Shown piece by piece: positions 23,885 through 35,462 of a stretch of DNA of 64,000 nt; the first letter of the stretch is position 1; each line of letters begins with the position of its first letter. Origin of the DNA: Zoroaster sp. YZ-2022. Its lineage: Eukaryota; Echinodermata; Asteroidea; Forcipulatida; Zoroasteridae. A model generated the notes under the pieces. It was not told where the DNA came from. It did no database searches and saw only the letters and a list, made by a program, of their open reading frames with translations. Location: positions 93,111,588-93,175,587 of the forward strand of contig CM055816.1 of the NCBI GenBank assembly GCA_029582265.1, given 5' to 3'. A program made the position numbers and the translations under genes.

Positions 23885-24900
23885 CCATTGAACAGTGTTC
23901 CCTTCATCTGTAGCGGCGTGGATGCTTTGCGAGAGACGTTTCAAGCGAAGGGTTTTCGCAAGAAGTTGCTCAAGTCATACTTGACAGTTGCAGGTCATCA
24001 ACTCACAAACAATATCAATCAGCATGGACAGCTTGGTGTAGCTGGTGTCATAGAAGAGGATTTGTTGATCCACTTTCAGCACCTATAACTGAAATTGTAG
24101 AATTCTTGGTAGCCTGTGAAAAGGACAAGGGTTTAAGTTACAGATCCCTTGGAGTCTACAGATCTGCCATTTCCTTGTACCATCAACCAATAGGGGGTAT
24201 GCCTGTAGGACAGTCAGCAGATGTTTGTCAGTTAATGAAAGGTTTTCAATCGAAATCCACCGAGACCAAAGTATGCTGACTTGGGAGGTAGACCAAGTTT
24301 TTATATATCAAAGACCTTCCACCTAATGATAGTCTGTCTTTGAAAGTGCTTACCTTAAAGACAGGTGTTACTTTTTAGGCCTGGTAACTCTAGGAAGAGT
24401 ATCATCCTTGGTGAATATTGACATTAAGGACTTGTCTGTATCACAAAGCTGTTTGAGTTTTATTCCAACCAAACTACACAAGCAGAATAGACCAGGGAAT
24501 AATATTAGGACTGTAATCATAGAATCATATGAAGATAAACGGATTTGCCCAGTGTACACCGTCTCCAAATATTTGGAGAACGAGTGTCAGGCAGGGACAG
24601 AGACACAATTGTTCATAATTGGTCACTTGAAACCACATAAAGTGGTTTCTTCGACAATAAGTCGTTGGATGGTCGAAATGCTAAACTTGGCGGGCATAGA
24701 CACAGAAGTTCAAAGCACATTCAACAAGAGGTGCAGCTGCATCTTGTTCTCACAAACTAGGAGTAGCCTTAAGGGACATATTAGAAACTGCTGGTTGGTC
24801 TATTTCGACCTTCAGTCATTTCTATCATAGGCCTACAACAAACCTCAGTGGTTACAAGGCTGTCCTTAAGTGGGAGTGGCTTCAAAGTCGCCTATTGATT
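23885..24900 (+). pseudogene. DIRS-like tyrosine recombinase, decayed
   Basis: Pieced over frameshifts, the region reads ALRETFQAKG, then VEFLVACEKDKGLSYRSLGV and YRSAISLYHQPIGG (core-binding region). It continues with SYEDKRICPVYTVSKYLE, SSTISRWMVEMLNLAGID, and a C-terminal block around RDILETAGW-like and FYHRPTTNLSGYKAV-like text (24770-24860). This order is typical of tyrosine recombinases of DIRS/Ngaro retrotransposons, which integrate circular DNA copies. Several stops and indels show it is dead. The reverse transcriptase part is absent from the visible sequence and may be in the gap. Confidence 0.8.
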
Positions 24901-24925
24901 CGAGCCGTAAGAGGACGCAGTATAA

Positions 24926-25515
24926 TTAATGATTATGCAAGAATTGCTTACCTGAAGTATAATCGTGATTATACAAGTCCTCTGGAGGTGAAATCAATTC
25001 CCACCCAGTATTGCAAGTAATGGTACTTAAAGTTCCTAGCCCTTGTTTCTCACGTTCAAGTTTTGAACTTGAGATTTTAGAATGTTTAATACCGATATGG
25101 TATTTTTGCACATATTGAGATTTTTGTGCTGTTGTTCACTTATTCTATAGTTAATCTTTTGTATTTTGAACCAGTTGTTAAGTGGTTTATATATCGAGTT
25201 GCGATGTTCATCGCCTTGCTGTTTTGTTTGGATGTTTCTAAACTGTTCTATCATTTTTATGCATGTAGAATAATTTAAACCCACCCTGTAGCTGTCACTC
25301 TTGAGTTTTTGTTGGGTGACCCTCCCAATGAACATAACCTTATGAGAAGAGGTCAGAGTTCAGGGCGCAAGACAGGTAGTGGAGTTCAGTTTTTAAAGCC
25401 TGGTGTACCGCCGGTAGTCAGAGGAGAACGCCTATTGATTCTCACCTCCAGAGGACTTGTATAATCACGATTATACTTCAGGTAAGTACCCTTGCATAAT
25501 CATTAATTGTACGAC
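24926..25515. repeat. Inverted terminal repeats of the DIRS-like element
   Basis: The segment at about 24926-25000 (ATTAATGATTATGCAAGAAT, then TTACCTGAAGTATAATCGTG) is the reverse complement of about 25430-25510 (ACGATTATACTTCAGGTAAG, then TTGCATAATCATTAATT). The arms include TCCTCTGGAGGTGA. DIRS elements characteristically carry inverted rather than direct terminal repeats, which fits the recombinase remnant just upstream. Confidence 0.75.
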
Positions 25516-25799
25516 AAGCATGCTGGTTCCAAGTCGTTTTAACACATGTAATCTACGAACTGGCTGGTGCCCTGCAATAACATCGATACTACTAAACGAT
25601 TTTGGGTGTTTCGGTTTTGTTTGCAGAAATCAACATAAGTACATGAGAAAAAGAATCGATCTGAATCCAATTCCGTGAATTTGGTTGTCAAAGCAAAGTT
25701 TTGGGCGGAAAATTTTAAAATCCGTAACTTTCAAGAGTAAATTCGTATTTTCGTGTTTTTCATTAATTCGTATAATTACTATTTTTTCGTAATAGTTGG

Positions 25800-25892
25800 C
25801 AGCTATGCAGTAGGCAGGGGAAAAGCCTAGGCCTGGCCGGGCTTCTCAAAGGCTTGGCTGTACCATGCCTTTGACCCTTGTCCCTTAGCGAC
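25800..25892. repeat. Dispersed repeat shared with 52655-52745
   Basis: About 90 bp (AGGCAGGGGAAAAGCCT, CTTCTCAAAGGCTTGGCTGT) is nearly identical to 52655-52745. There, an inverted partner at 52488-52530 shows that it is one arm of a short inverted-repeat element. Confidence 0.7.
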
Positions 25893-26231
25893 GTTAAGCT
25901 GTAAGCCCTGTTTACTAGATTAAGTAATGCATTTAAAAGTACACAGAACACTTATCCCAGTGTTTCTGGTTCCTGTAAACACCCTTGTTTACAGGTTTCC
26001 TCAGGCTTCCAAGCTAACGTGATTAAGTGTGCTTTTGAGGCGCAATTTCTGTCTTATATACATGTAATAGTGTTTAATTTTAAAGCTGGTCATATCCAAA
26101 GAGATACCCTTCCCTTTCAAATCTAATCCAACAGTGTCTCATTAAATCCAGATCATCTAGTACACAGACTTCTAATTTCACATGATTGGCCAGATTATGC
26201 GATCAGTGAGATGACATGATGATGGATCTAC

Positions 26232-26313
26232 CTGACAACGTGTACTGAGTCCAATACCAATGCCATATTTGACCGGTGTAACAGCAATCCCTCGCTTTCT
26301 CCAACGATTCTCA
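26232..26313 (-). pseudogene. XDH/AOX-family exon E
   Basis: The minus-strand exon (acceptor TTATCAG, donor GTAGAT) reads ENRWRKRGIAVTPVKYGIGI and then GLSTRCQ. This matches the xanthine dehydrogenase segment that follows the KFN motif (family pattern ENxWKKRG...P.K.GI). It joins exon D in phase 2 (AG|T gives Ser). It is the most C-terminal exon found. No further exon was seen below it, where the DIRS-like element lies. It is itself open, but belongs to a gene with lesions. Confidence 0.8.
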
Positions 26314-27305
26314 CTGATAAGATAAAGAAGGAGATACCTTGGTTAGGAATGAATTGTGTAGGCATGGGCGGACCCAGGGTCCCCAAAAAGAGAAGTACAC
26401 AGCACACAAAAGAGGCCACATTACCAACAAATAGGGCACATATAAAACTATATTAAATTTTCAATAATCCCCCCACACCTACTCTTTGAATTTGGTCAAA
26501 AAGTCCTGATGTATGTAGTAGGTTTGGGGCATTTACGAAATAAACTAAATGTTTTAAATTCAAAAACATATAAATGAATTCCACAAATGGAACTTTCCAT
26601 GTTTTGTGTTGTTTCACAAAGTGCAACCAGTGGGCCTGCTATTGTTACATCATGATTCCCAGAAAGTTCAACTGATAATTTTTTGGTTTGTTTTAATTAA
26701 TACAACAGAAACTTTGCAGGATGTTTATGCTGGGTTGGATTTTTTAATCTGTTCTTTTTTCTAATATTGCCATATTTTGGAAACATTTTTGTACTAAATC
26801 AGAAATCCTTCTGCATCATGTGTCATTTACTGGTGAAAAAAATTATTTCCACATGTACATGGTCTGTGTCAAAACGTTTGAACGTTCCGCAAGTTAAATG
26901 GAAAATGCCAAGCCTAGTATGTATGTAGTTTTTAGTAGCGTCTGATCAGGCCTACCCTAAAGTGTGTTTTTAAGCTTGTGGTATTCAAAATAAACACCAA
27001 AATCCCATGATTGTATTTCAAAATAATCTTAATAATTTACAATTATAACAGATATCATGAAAGTTAAAATTAAATGTTTAGTTGGCTACGCCTACACAAC
27101 ACAATCCCTCGCAAAGTTTTAAATACAAAGTTTAAATACAAACTGTCAATTGCAAGGATTGTAATTGCATGCACACATTATAAGATGCACAGAAACCAAA
27201 CTTTGAAAGCTTCAGCACACACATCCTAATGTGGAAAATGGATCATGGCATTCACTCAAAAATGGCAGAATTTCTGACAGAATAATTTCTCTGGATGTCG
27301 ATTAA

Positions 27306-27668
27306 CCCTCCTACTTTTGGTACCTTTTTCATATAAGTTGATGCACCATTTGAAACCATTCGCTTTTGTGGTTTTGAATGGTGAAATAACTAATGTACAG
27401 TATTGATTCCCCAAATGGTTTTGAATGGTAGGTCAGCTAATACAAAACCTTGTTTGGATCTTTCCAAATGGTAGTACAGCTAATACAAACCTTGTTTGGA
27501 TACTTCTAAGTGGTGAATCAATGGACCCTCTATGCATTTGAATGGATTTGAATGGTGGTAAAGCTTGCTACCAACAATGTTCAAATGGTATCACCATGTG
27601 TACAAAACCAATGGGCATTTTTGAAAGTGGAAATTTTGAATGGTTTCAAATGGTCTATCAGTAGGAGG
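27306..27668. mobile_element. TTAA-flanked (piggyBac-like) MITE, copy A
   Basis: Flanked by TTAA at 27302-27305 and 27669-27672. The left end is CCCTCCTAC and the right end GTAGGAGG. The interior has repeats of ATTTGAATGG-type words and is related, in opposite orientation, to copy D at 52114-52425 (GTTGATGCACCATTTGAAAC shared). It lies in an XDH/AOX intron. Confidence 0.85.
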
Positions 27669-27759
27669 TTAAGTTGTTGAATTTATATAATTCAATAATA
27701 TTTTAATCAGGTAATTATAAAATGCACACTCCCTTAATTAATCATCAATCTATTATCAC

Positions 27760-27904
27760 CTGTTGAATTGGTTAACATCTTGTCGGTGATTTTCAAAGTC
27801 ACTCTTATCCAGAACACTGGTACCAACATCGCTCCAAAGTCCAGTTTGTTAGTTCCTGTCCAATGTGAGTCCGGTCCCTTCATGATAGAAATTGAGTTCC
27901 GTAT
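27760..27904 (-). pseudogene. XDH/AOX-family exon D with an in-frame stop
   Basis: The minus-strand exon (acceptor CATATATAG, donor GTGATA) reads TELNFYHEGTGLTLDRN, then TAA, then QTGLWSDVGTSVLDKSDFEN and HRQDVNQFN. It aligns with the xanthine dehydrogenase stretch ...NFYKEGD.T......L...W......S....R...V..FN. The stop (about 27849-27851) sits where the family normally has a hydrophobic residue, so one substitution or error would explain it. Phases agree with exon E. Unless the stop is a sequence error, the gene is dead. Confidence 0.8.
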
Positions 27905-28041
27905 CTATATATGAACATAATGTGAACATTTTCATATTCAAAGATTGTTCTATTCTCAATTATATGATTTAAATGTCAATTATAAATAATATAATAAATA
28001 ATACATGGATTTTTCCTGATAGGTTTCATCCAGTTTTACAC

Positions 28042-28238
28042 TGACCTCGGTTTGTGACAATCCGCATTTAATGGCAACGTCACGCATGATTGATTCAATA
28101 ACCATCATGCTTTGTGGAGCTCCGTGAGGCACGGAAGGCTACATTTGACAAAATGTTGGTTTTACAAAGACGACCGGTCAGTTTCACATGCGGGAAATTG
28201 TAGCAGTTGTCAATTCCTGAAAGAGCATTTCCCATGAT
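28042..28238 (-). pseudogene. XDH/AOX-family exon C with a 1-nt frameshift
   Basis: The minus-strand exon (acceptor TCTGATTTAG) begins [20 protein letters not shown], then [17 protein letters not shown] single extra base follows, after which the frame gives [20 protein letters not shown] and CGLSQTEV. This is the molybdopterin-domain segment with the AFRG.G.PQ motif; its Arg is a substrate-contacting residue in characterised xanthine dehydrogenases. A donor at A|GTGTAA (end 28042) puts exons C and D in the same phase; a GTCAGT donor 4 nt away is the alternative. Confidence 0.85.
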
Positions 28239-28719
28239 CTAAATCAGACAAATAAAAGTTACATTAGCTGGGAAAATGAGTATATTTATATCACTGTTTA
28301 GTTAAAAATAATGAATTCCATAATGAAAGCTGAATATTTAAAACAGCTGGCGCACTATACGCGCTTCTCTGATTTTGATAAGCCAGTCTTCCCAATCAAA
28401 GAATTCTGCTATTAGCAAACTTAAAGCAAACTTTTCTGGTCAGCAATTTCATCTCCTAAGCACCTCTATGTAATTGACCCCTGGTTATATACATGTATAA
28501 CAAATGTTGTATCTTCAGACTACCAGCCCAAATGCTTAATTTTTGTATGAAAATATGTCTGGTAACCAATCAAAGAATTCCGCTATTAAATAAACTTAAG
28601 CAAACTTTTCTGGTCAGCAATTTTATCTCCTAATAAACACCTCTATGTAATTGACCCCTGGTTATATATAACAAATGTTGTATTCCCTTTTTCGTTTTAC
28701 TAGACAATTTTTTTCCTGT

Positions 28720-28945
28720 TTTAGGTGTTGGGTATGTGCCGAAACACCTATTGTTTTATGCGTTTTTTTATTAGGTGTTGACGCTGGCCGAACACCTGTG
28801 TGTTTTACGTTTTACTTTTGGGTGTTGGCGCATAGCGCGAACACCTATTGATTTTGTTTGTTTTAGGTGTTCGTAGTAGCGAACACCTATTGTTTAGTTT
28901 TTTTTTAGGTGTTCGGTATGTGCCGAAACACCTATTGTTTTGTTC
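28720..28945. repeat. Cluster of five AGGTGTT...AACACCT hairpins
   Basis: Five short inverted repeats lie in a row (about 28724, 28772, 28819, 28864, 28906), each AGGTGTT, a 3-6 bp GC-rich stem, a small loop and AACACCTATTG. Stem bases differ in a paired way: CGG/CCG, GGCG/CGCG-like, TCG/CGA. Related AACACCTAGTGTTTG-type words recur beside satellite blocks at 36710, 37215, 38405 and 39717. Confidence 0.8.
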
Positions 28946-29139
28946 GTTTTTTTTTTTTTTACTTCTTTCTTCTTCTCCCCATCTTGTCCTTAAATAAAAA
29001 CATACTTGCCAAGTTTAAAAACCTTCAAACTTCACACATAGTTAGACCTTAACTTGTAGATGAAACTTAGTAGCGTCATGATAATCAGGAAACGCAACAG
29101 TGACGTCATGATGGCGTCCAACCAACATACATAATGACC

Positions 29140-29690
29140 CACATTCATTGGCGGCGGTCTAAGCGCACGAACTCAAGTTCTGGTGTTGCCAGCAGCAAGG
29201 GTGTGAGAGTTCGAGCCCCGATAAGTGACACTTGTGTCCTTGAGCAAGGTACTTAACCATAATTGCCGTCCCGGATGGGGCGTAAAGCCGTGGGTCCCGT
29301 GTGTTGTATAATGCCGTAAGTGGATTGTAATCGTGCGGTCTAGGCGCGCACTGAACTCAAGTTCTGGTGTTGCCAGCAGCAGAGTGTGGGTTCGAGCCCG
29401 GCCGTGACACCTGTGTCCTTGAGCAAGACCTTAACCATAATTGCTTCTCTCCACCCAGGGGTTAAATGGGTACCTGTGAAGGCAGAGATGGTTTGCTCTA
29501 TGCGCTAGAAATGGCAGCAATTGAGCTGTATACTCCCCAGGGAGCTGAGATGGTTTCAGGAATGGTTATGAGCCTTATGAGCCTTATGAGCAGGGATAAT
29601 AATATGTCATGCGCCTTGAGCGCCACTTAGTTGGTGGATACATGGCTATATAAATCTATACATTATTATTATTATTATTATGGGGGCGCT
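29140..29690 (+). mobile_element. Two tRNA-derived SINE copies in tandem, ATT tail
   Basis: A partial copy (29150-29325) is followed by a fuller one (29333-29690). Both have the B-box-like GTTCGAGCCC, the block TGACACTTGTGTCCTTGAGC or a close variant, and TTAACCATAATTGC. The second has CCCAGGGAGCTGAGATGG and TTGGTGGATAC, and ends in an ATT repeat. The same family occurs at 42482-42842 (+) and 44008-44359 (-). Confidence 0.85.
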
Positions 29691-29879
29691 ATACAGCTTT
29701 AGTGGTCTTTACACAAATAGATTGTCTAGACCCACATTCGTGTGTTAGAAATGCTAACTATAGAGGGCGCTATACAGCTTTAGTGTCTTTACACAAATAG
29801 ATTGTCTACAAAAAACACATACTTGCAAACTTTACATGAACTTGAAACTTGGCATGTACTTAGAACTTAACAAGTAGAT

Positions 29880-30284
29880 AAAACACGAGTTGTGAGTGAC
29901 AGTCAAAGTGTAATATTTAAAAAAATCATATCTCAACAACCACGAGAGGTAAACTCAAAATTTTTGTACCATTGTACAGATTGGTAATTGTCAAACAATA
30001 TTTACAAAAGTGACCCAATTTGACCTTACTTCCTGTCCAAACCGGAAGTCAAAGTTTAATAATTTAAAAAAATTATATCTCAACAACCAGAAGAGGTAAA
30101 TTCACAATTTTTGTACTATTGTACAGATCGTTTATTGTCAAAAAATATTTACAAAACGGTGACCCAATTTGACCTTACTTCCTGTCCAAACCGGAAGTCA
30201 AATTTTACTATTTAAAAAAATCATATCTCAACAACCAGAAGAGGTAAATTCACAATTTTTGTACCATTGAACAGATCGTTAATT
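29880..30284. repeat. ~149-bp satellite, left part
   Basis: About three monomers built on CTTCCTGTCCAAACCGGAAG, TCATATCTCAACAACCA, GAGGTAAATTCACAATTTTT and GTACAGATCGTTAATTGTC. The array is cut by the Penelope-like insertion at 30285 and resumes at 35728. Confidence 0.9.
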
Positions 30285-30567
30285 ATAAGTTTTGAGGCTT
30301 TGCATGGTGGAATATCGATATCGTTTCGGTTTGCGGTAACACCATGTGTTTATCTCAACTAACGTGAAGCTGAGATACAGGTTCTGAAAAGAACCGTATC
30401 GCACAACTAAATATCTCAACCTTAGTTAAGTGAAAAGGTTCAAGGAGAACCAATTTCGAACTCGTTTTTCTCTACTGTCGCTAAGTGAAATATGGTTCAG
30501 GGAGAACCACGGGGACTTCACGGGTTAATATGGTTCAGGGAGAACCATAGGGACTTCACGGGTTATT

Positions 30568-30607
30568 CTCAACGTTTCGATTAGCCTGCTCTAATCTTCT
30601 TCAGGAG
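30568..30607 (-). ncRNA. Hammerhead-ribozyme-like motif in Penelope-like copy 1
   Basis: On the minus strand: ATTCTC, CTGAAGA, A, GATTAG, loop AGCAGG, CTAATC, GAAAC, GTT, GAGAAT. This gives the CUGANGA box, a 6-bp stem II, GAAA, a two-pair stem III without a loop, a GUH cleavage triplet and a 6-bp stem I (ATTCTC/GAGAAT). There is one extra base between A9 and stem II. Penelope-like elements are known to carry hammerheads. Such minimal forms usually act as dimers. Activity is unproven. Confidence 0.55.
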
Positions 30608-32470
30608 AATGAAGAGGTTTGCCGATGCAACTCCTTAAGTAGTATTGCTGGGATTATGTGTAGAATGGGAAGTGTTCGATTGGTGCTACTGTTGTGTGAT
30701 GTGTTGTGATTGGTTGCCACCGTGGCATTGTTCTTGTTGTGTGTGTTTCCGCCTGCTGTGTGTGAGTTGCCTGCTTTCGCTGAGGCGTATCAGTTGACAG
30801 TGGGGTGTGGGTGTTGGTGGATGGTAGGATTGAATGCCAAATGTTGCTGATGAAATAGCCGATGTCCTGGGGGACAGTGTCATGTTTATGAATCTCAATA
30901 GCCTCTCTGATACCAGGATTGTACCAGTGCTTTTCGGGCTATGATCTTTTTGCATTCTGATCCAATGATATGGTCCAAATCGATTGGGTGTTTGATGATC
31001 GCAGATTTGTCACATTCCCTCTGCGGCCGTGGGCCTTGTGTTCCTTGAGCCTGGTCGTGGGTCTCTGCCGGTCTCGCCAATGTACACTTTCCCACAAGTA
31101 CAAAGGGTCGGTAGACCCCAGCTTGTGGCTGGGATCATGTCTGTCTTCCTTGTGGTGTAACCGTTTTTTCCAACTTTTGAGTCCGGTAGTAGACCTTAAT
31201 GTCAGCTTCCCTCAGGATACGCTGAATCTTGTGTGAAGTGTGGCCGATATGCGGTAACACGGCAATGGGTTTTCGGTTGCGTCAGAGGGATGGTGGGCGT
31301 TCCTATTCGGGAGAACTTAAGCTTATCAGGTCTGTACCCATTGTCTCTTAACGCAGGCGTTAGATGTTTCAACTTTTCGGATGGCAAGTGCTCTTTATCA
31401 CTGATAGTGTGTGCCCCGGCGTAGGGTGCGATTCACGGAGGATTTCACGGATGGTGATTGGAGCGACCGGGCATTTGGTAGCGGTCTTCGTGTGGGTTTT
31501 CTGTAAACGAATGCCCAAGTGAGCCATCAACCCGTTTGAAATGAGTACATCAGGAAAGGAAGGCAGTCGGATGTCTCAGTTTCCATGGTGAATTGAATGT
31601 CTTTCGGATGTTGCTGGTTGAGGTGACCGAGGAAGTCACTCAGTTTGTCGGAACCGTGCTGCCAAATGATGAAAGTATCATCTACGTGTCGAACCATAGT
31701 TTGGGTTTTGTATCGCGTGCGTCTCGAATTTTTTCTGTTGAAATCTTCCATGAAGATGTTTGCTAGGACCCGGGGATGTCGGGATCCCATTGGAGTGCCC
31801 AAAGACTGTTGATAGTAAGTCTCTCTCCATTGGAGTATGTGGTTTCACACATAATGAAAGTGATCTGATTTGATCTGGCGTTAGGGCAGTTGGCACGTTC
31901 GGAGGCTTGCTATCATGGTTTTGTTCGAAATGTCGACTTGGTTATGGGATAGCCTCGTTCCTGTCGGTACATTGGTGAATAATGGGTAGGCCAAAAACTC
32001 ACTAGCGTGTCGAGCTGCAATATGGTTCCCTTTATGATGTTGATAAACCCTGCTCCGGTTTGGGAAAAGTTTTGGCGACTTTTCCTTTCTTAACGCGCAG
32101 ATGGGTTCTTTTGGTGGTATCCGTGTCGAGGATATCCTGAACCTTCTGATCGTATTCTGAAGCGGTCCATTACTACTGTGGCATTACCCTTGTCTGCCTT
32201 TAGATATGTATCGAAGGTCATTCTGGAGGTTATTGACAGTGATATTCCAGTCTTGTGATATTGGTTTAAAGGGGCTTCACGTTTTTAAGATCTGGTGTAT
32301 CTGAATACGGATATAAATCCTGCCTTTTGTTTCTCGAGCTTTCGGATGGAAGGTTCAATAGACTGTATGAATTCTTCCACGGGAATCTTTTTTGGGGCGG
32401 TGGCAAAATTCATTCCCAAGGCTAAGACACTGGTTTCCGTATGAGATAGTTGGCGTTGGCTGAAGTTGGC
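30600..32470 (-). pseudogene. Penelope-like RT/GIY-YIG remnant, copy 1
   Basis: The minus-strand reading frames give MGTPMGSRHPRVLANIFMED and VRHVDDTFIIWQHGSDKLSD, then FLGHLNQQHPKDIQFTMETE. These are reverse-transcriptase motifs of Penelope-like elements, with the VDD catalytic core. Further 3', near 31000-31100, text around CGK..TLAR.AETHD in shifted frames corresponds to the GIY-YIG endonuclease, followed by SAIIKHPIDLDHIIGSECKK. These elements copy RNA into DNA at nicked ends. Frameshifts separate all parts. Confidence 0.8.
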
Positions 32471-32739
32471 TGAAGTTGGCGTGGTTCTCCCTGAACCATA
32501 TTTCTCACTTAGCGACAGTAGAGAAAAACGAGTTGCCCGAAATTGGTTCTCCCTTGAACCTTTCTCACTTAACGAAGGTTGAGATACGAGTTGTGCGTCA
32601 CGGGTTCTTTTTCAGAACCTGTATCTCAGCTTCACGTTAGTTGAGATAAACACATGGTGTTACCGCCAAAACCCGAAGCGATGTCGATATTCCACCATGC
32701 AAGCCTCAAAACTTATATCAGAGCGGCTCTACGGTGGGC

Positions 32740-35460
32740 GCGCCAAACTTGTCCAAAGTATATCAGCTCTCGTGCCAGGCGTTGTAGCTCGTCAATGACC
32801 TGACATTTCTGAAGATCTGCCGGATGGAAGCGTGGTCGAAGGGCCTCCGCCTCTGAGACCCTATCCGAAATAACAATTCTGCTGAATCATACATACAGCT
32901 GGTAAAGCTCTCCTCCGGCTAGTTGCCTCCACCGTTGTTGCCTATCCATTGCGATGATGAAATCCGAGAGAAGCAGAGCTAGTCTCCGTAGACTATGCTC
33001 AACCGATTACGACAAGATATCCGCCCTCACGGATAAGTCCTTATCGTTTACCTTGAATCCACTAGAAAAGAAGCAAATCCATAAATTTGAGCGCCTCATG
33101 CCGCTTTAATGGCAGGGGCCGATAAAGCCGTTACCTGGCGTCAACAAAGGGACATGAAAAGAGGAAAAAAGGTCAGCCCCGTCGTTAACCTCGGCGAGCC
33201 ACACATCTCAAATAACAGCAGGAAAAAAAGTAAACCGTTGCAGCGGACGTCCAACAAAGGGAACATAAAAAGAGGAAAAAGGTTAACCCGGTCGTTAACT
33301 TCGTAACGCCAACTATCTCATCACGAAACCAGTGTCTTAGCCTTGGAAAGATGAATTTTGCCACCGCCCAAAAAGATTCCCGTGGAAGAATTCATACAGT
33401 CTATTGAACCTTCCATCCAAAGCTTCGAGAAACAAAAGCCAGGCGATATCCGTGTTCAGATACCAGATCTTAAAAAGCATTGAAGCCCGAAATCCAATAT
33501 CACAAGACTGGGAAATATCAGGCTGTCAATAACCTCCCGTGGCGCTCTTCGATACACATTCTAAAAGGGCAACAAGGGTAATGCCACAGTAGTAATGGAC
33601 CGCTCAGAATCTGATCAGAAGGTTCAGGATATCCTCAAACGCGGATACCTACCCGCCTCAAAAAGACCCGATTGGTTGGCGAAAGGAAAAGCAGCATAAA
33701 ACTTCTTTCCTTAAACACGAGCGGGCAAAGCACTATACAGGTACCTCCGTCCGTCAGCTCGAAATGCCCAAGATTCTTTGGCCTGCAAAGATTCATAAAC
33801 CAGACAGACCGCTCCGATTGTCTCATCCGAGAGGTTCCCCACGTATAACCTCGCCCAACGCGACAAGGCTCACCCACCCACTCGTGGGTGGGCAGCCCAC
33901 CGTATGCCAATTCAGCAGGGTTTATCCAACATCATAAAGGGAACCATATTGCAGCCTTCCGACCGTGGTGAGTTTTGGCGATCAAGTCATTATTCACCAA
34001 TGTGCCGACAGGCGAGGCTATCCTTTCGTAACCAAGTGATACTGGGGAACATGATATGCAGCTCCCGGGGGCGAACCAGCCTAACGCCAGATCAAATCGT
34101 CGTAGATCTACTTTCGTATGTGGGAAATCCACATACTTCCAATGGAAGAGAGACTTACTATCAACAGTCTTTGGGCACTCAATGGGATCCCCGATATCCC
34201 CGGTCTAGCAAACATCTTCATGGAAGATTTGAACAAAAGCACTTTTCGAGGGCGGCCGCGATACAAACCCAAACTATGGCGATGGTAAGATGATACTTTC
34301 ATCATTTGGCAGCACGGTTCCGACAAACTGAGTGACTTCCTCGGTCACCTCAACCAGCAACATCGAGCATTCAATTCACCATGGAAACTGAGACATCCGA
34401 CTGGGTGCCTTTCCTTGATGTACTCATTTCCAAAGCGGGTTGATGGCTCACTTGGGCATTGGTTTACAGAAAACCCACACACACAGACCGCTACCTAAAT
34501 GCCGATGCGTTCCACCCACCATCCGGTGAAATCCTCCGTGAATCGCACCCTACTTGAAGGGCACACACTATCAGTGATAAAGAGCACTTGCCATCCGGTT
34601 GAAACATCTTAACGCCGTGTTAGAGACAATGGAGTACAGACCTGATAAGCTTAAGTTCACTCACCGAATGCAGGAGCCCACGATCCTCCTATTTGTTGCC
34701 GTAACCGAAAAAACCCATTGCCGTGCTACCCGTGCTACCGTTACATCGGCCACGCTTCACACCTGGATTTCCAGCGTATCCTGGGGAAGCTGACGTGGAG
34801 TACTACTACCTAGGACTAGAAACAAGTTGGAAGCGAAGTTACACACACCACAAGGACAGACATGATCCAGCCAGCCGTCAAGCTGGGGTCTGCGGAATTC
34901 CCTTGTACTTAACAGGCAGGAAAGTGTGCATTGGCGAGACCGGCAGAGACGACGATGAACTCCAAGGAACACAAGGCCCACGGACCGCAGAGGAATGGAA
35001 TAACCAAATCTGCGATCGTCAAACACTCCCACCGATTTGGACCATATCATTGACTGGCCTTGAGAATGCGAGATCATAAGCCCAGAGAAAAACGCACTGG
35101 TACACACCGTCGTATCAGGCTTGGCTATGAGATTCATAAACATGACACTGTCCCCCCAGGACATCGGCTATTTCATCAGCAACATTTGGCATTCAATCCT
35201 ACCATCCCACCAACACCCACACACCCAATACCGGTAACGCCTCAGCGAAACCAGCGACAACTCACACACAGCAGGCGGAAACACACACAACAAGAACAAT
35301 GCCACGGTAACCAATCACAACATCACACAACAATGCGCCAATCCGGAACACTTCCATTCTACACATAATCAGCAAATACACTACTTGGAGTTAGCATCAG
35401 CGAAACCTCTTCATTCTCCCTGAAGAAAGATGGCTGAGGCAGGCTAATCGAAACGTTGAA
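32740..35460 (+). pseudogene. Penelope-like RT/GIY-YIG remnant, copy 2
   Basis: The plus-strand relative of copy 1. Recognisable parts: an N-terminal region (33060-33110, LEKKQIHKFERLMP-like), a fingers region near 33900-34130 (SNIIKGTILQPSDRG, LTPDQI), the RT core remnant DDTFIIWQHG (34290-34320), and VCIGETGRD of the GIY-YIG domain (34925-34950). The C-terminal HKHDTVPPGH-like text is at 35135-35165. Many one- to five-base indels interrupt it; some may be assembly noise. Confidence 0.8.
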
Positions 35461-35462
35461 AT
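35414..35462 (+). ncRNA. Degenerate hammerhead-like motif in Penelope-like copy 2
   Basis: The same layout as at 30568-30607 but with damage. CTGAAGA and CTAATCGAAACGTTGA are present, but the 5' half of stem II is altered (GATGGCTGAGGCAGG), so it no longer pairs well. It is probably a dead copy. Confidence 0.4.

Noticed and set aside
23301..24088. Open frames spanning the first gap
   Set aside because: They consist mainly of N; only the part right of the gap has a real match (DIRS-like recombinase, itself broken).
30686..31424. Several 60-90-codon open frames on both strands
   Set aside because: They are shadows and frame fragments of the broken Penelope-like element.
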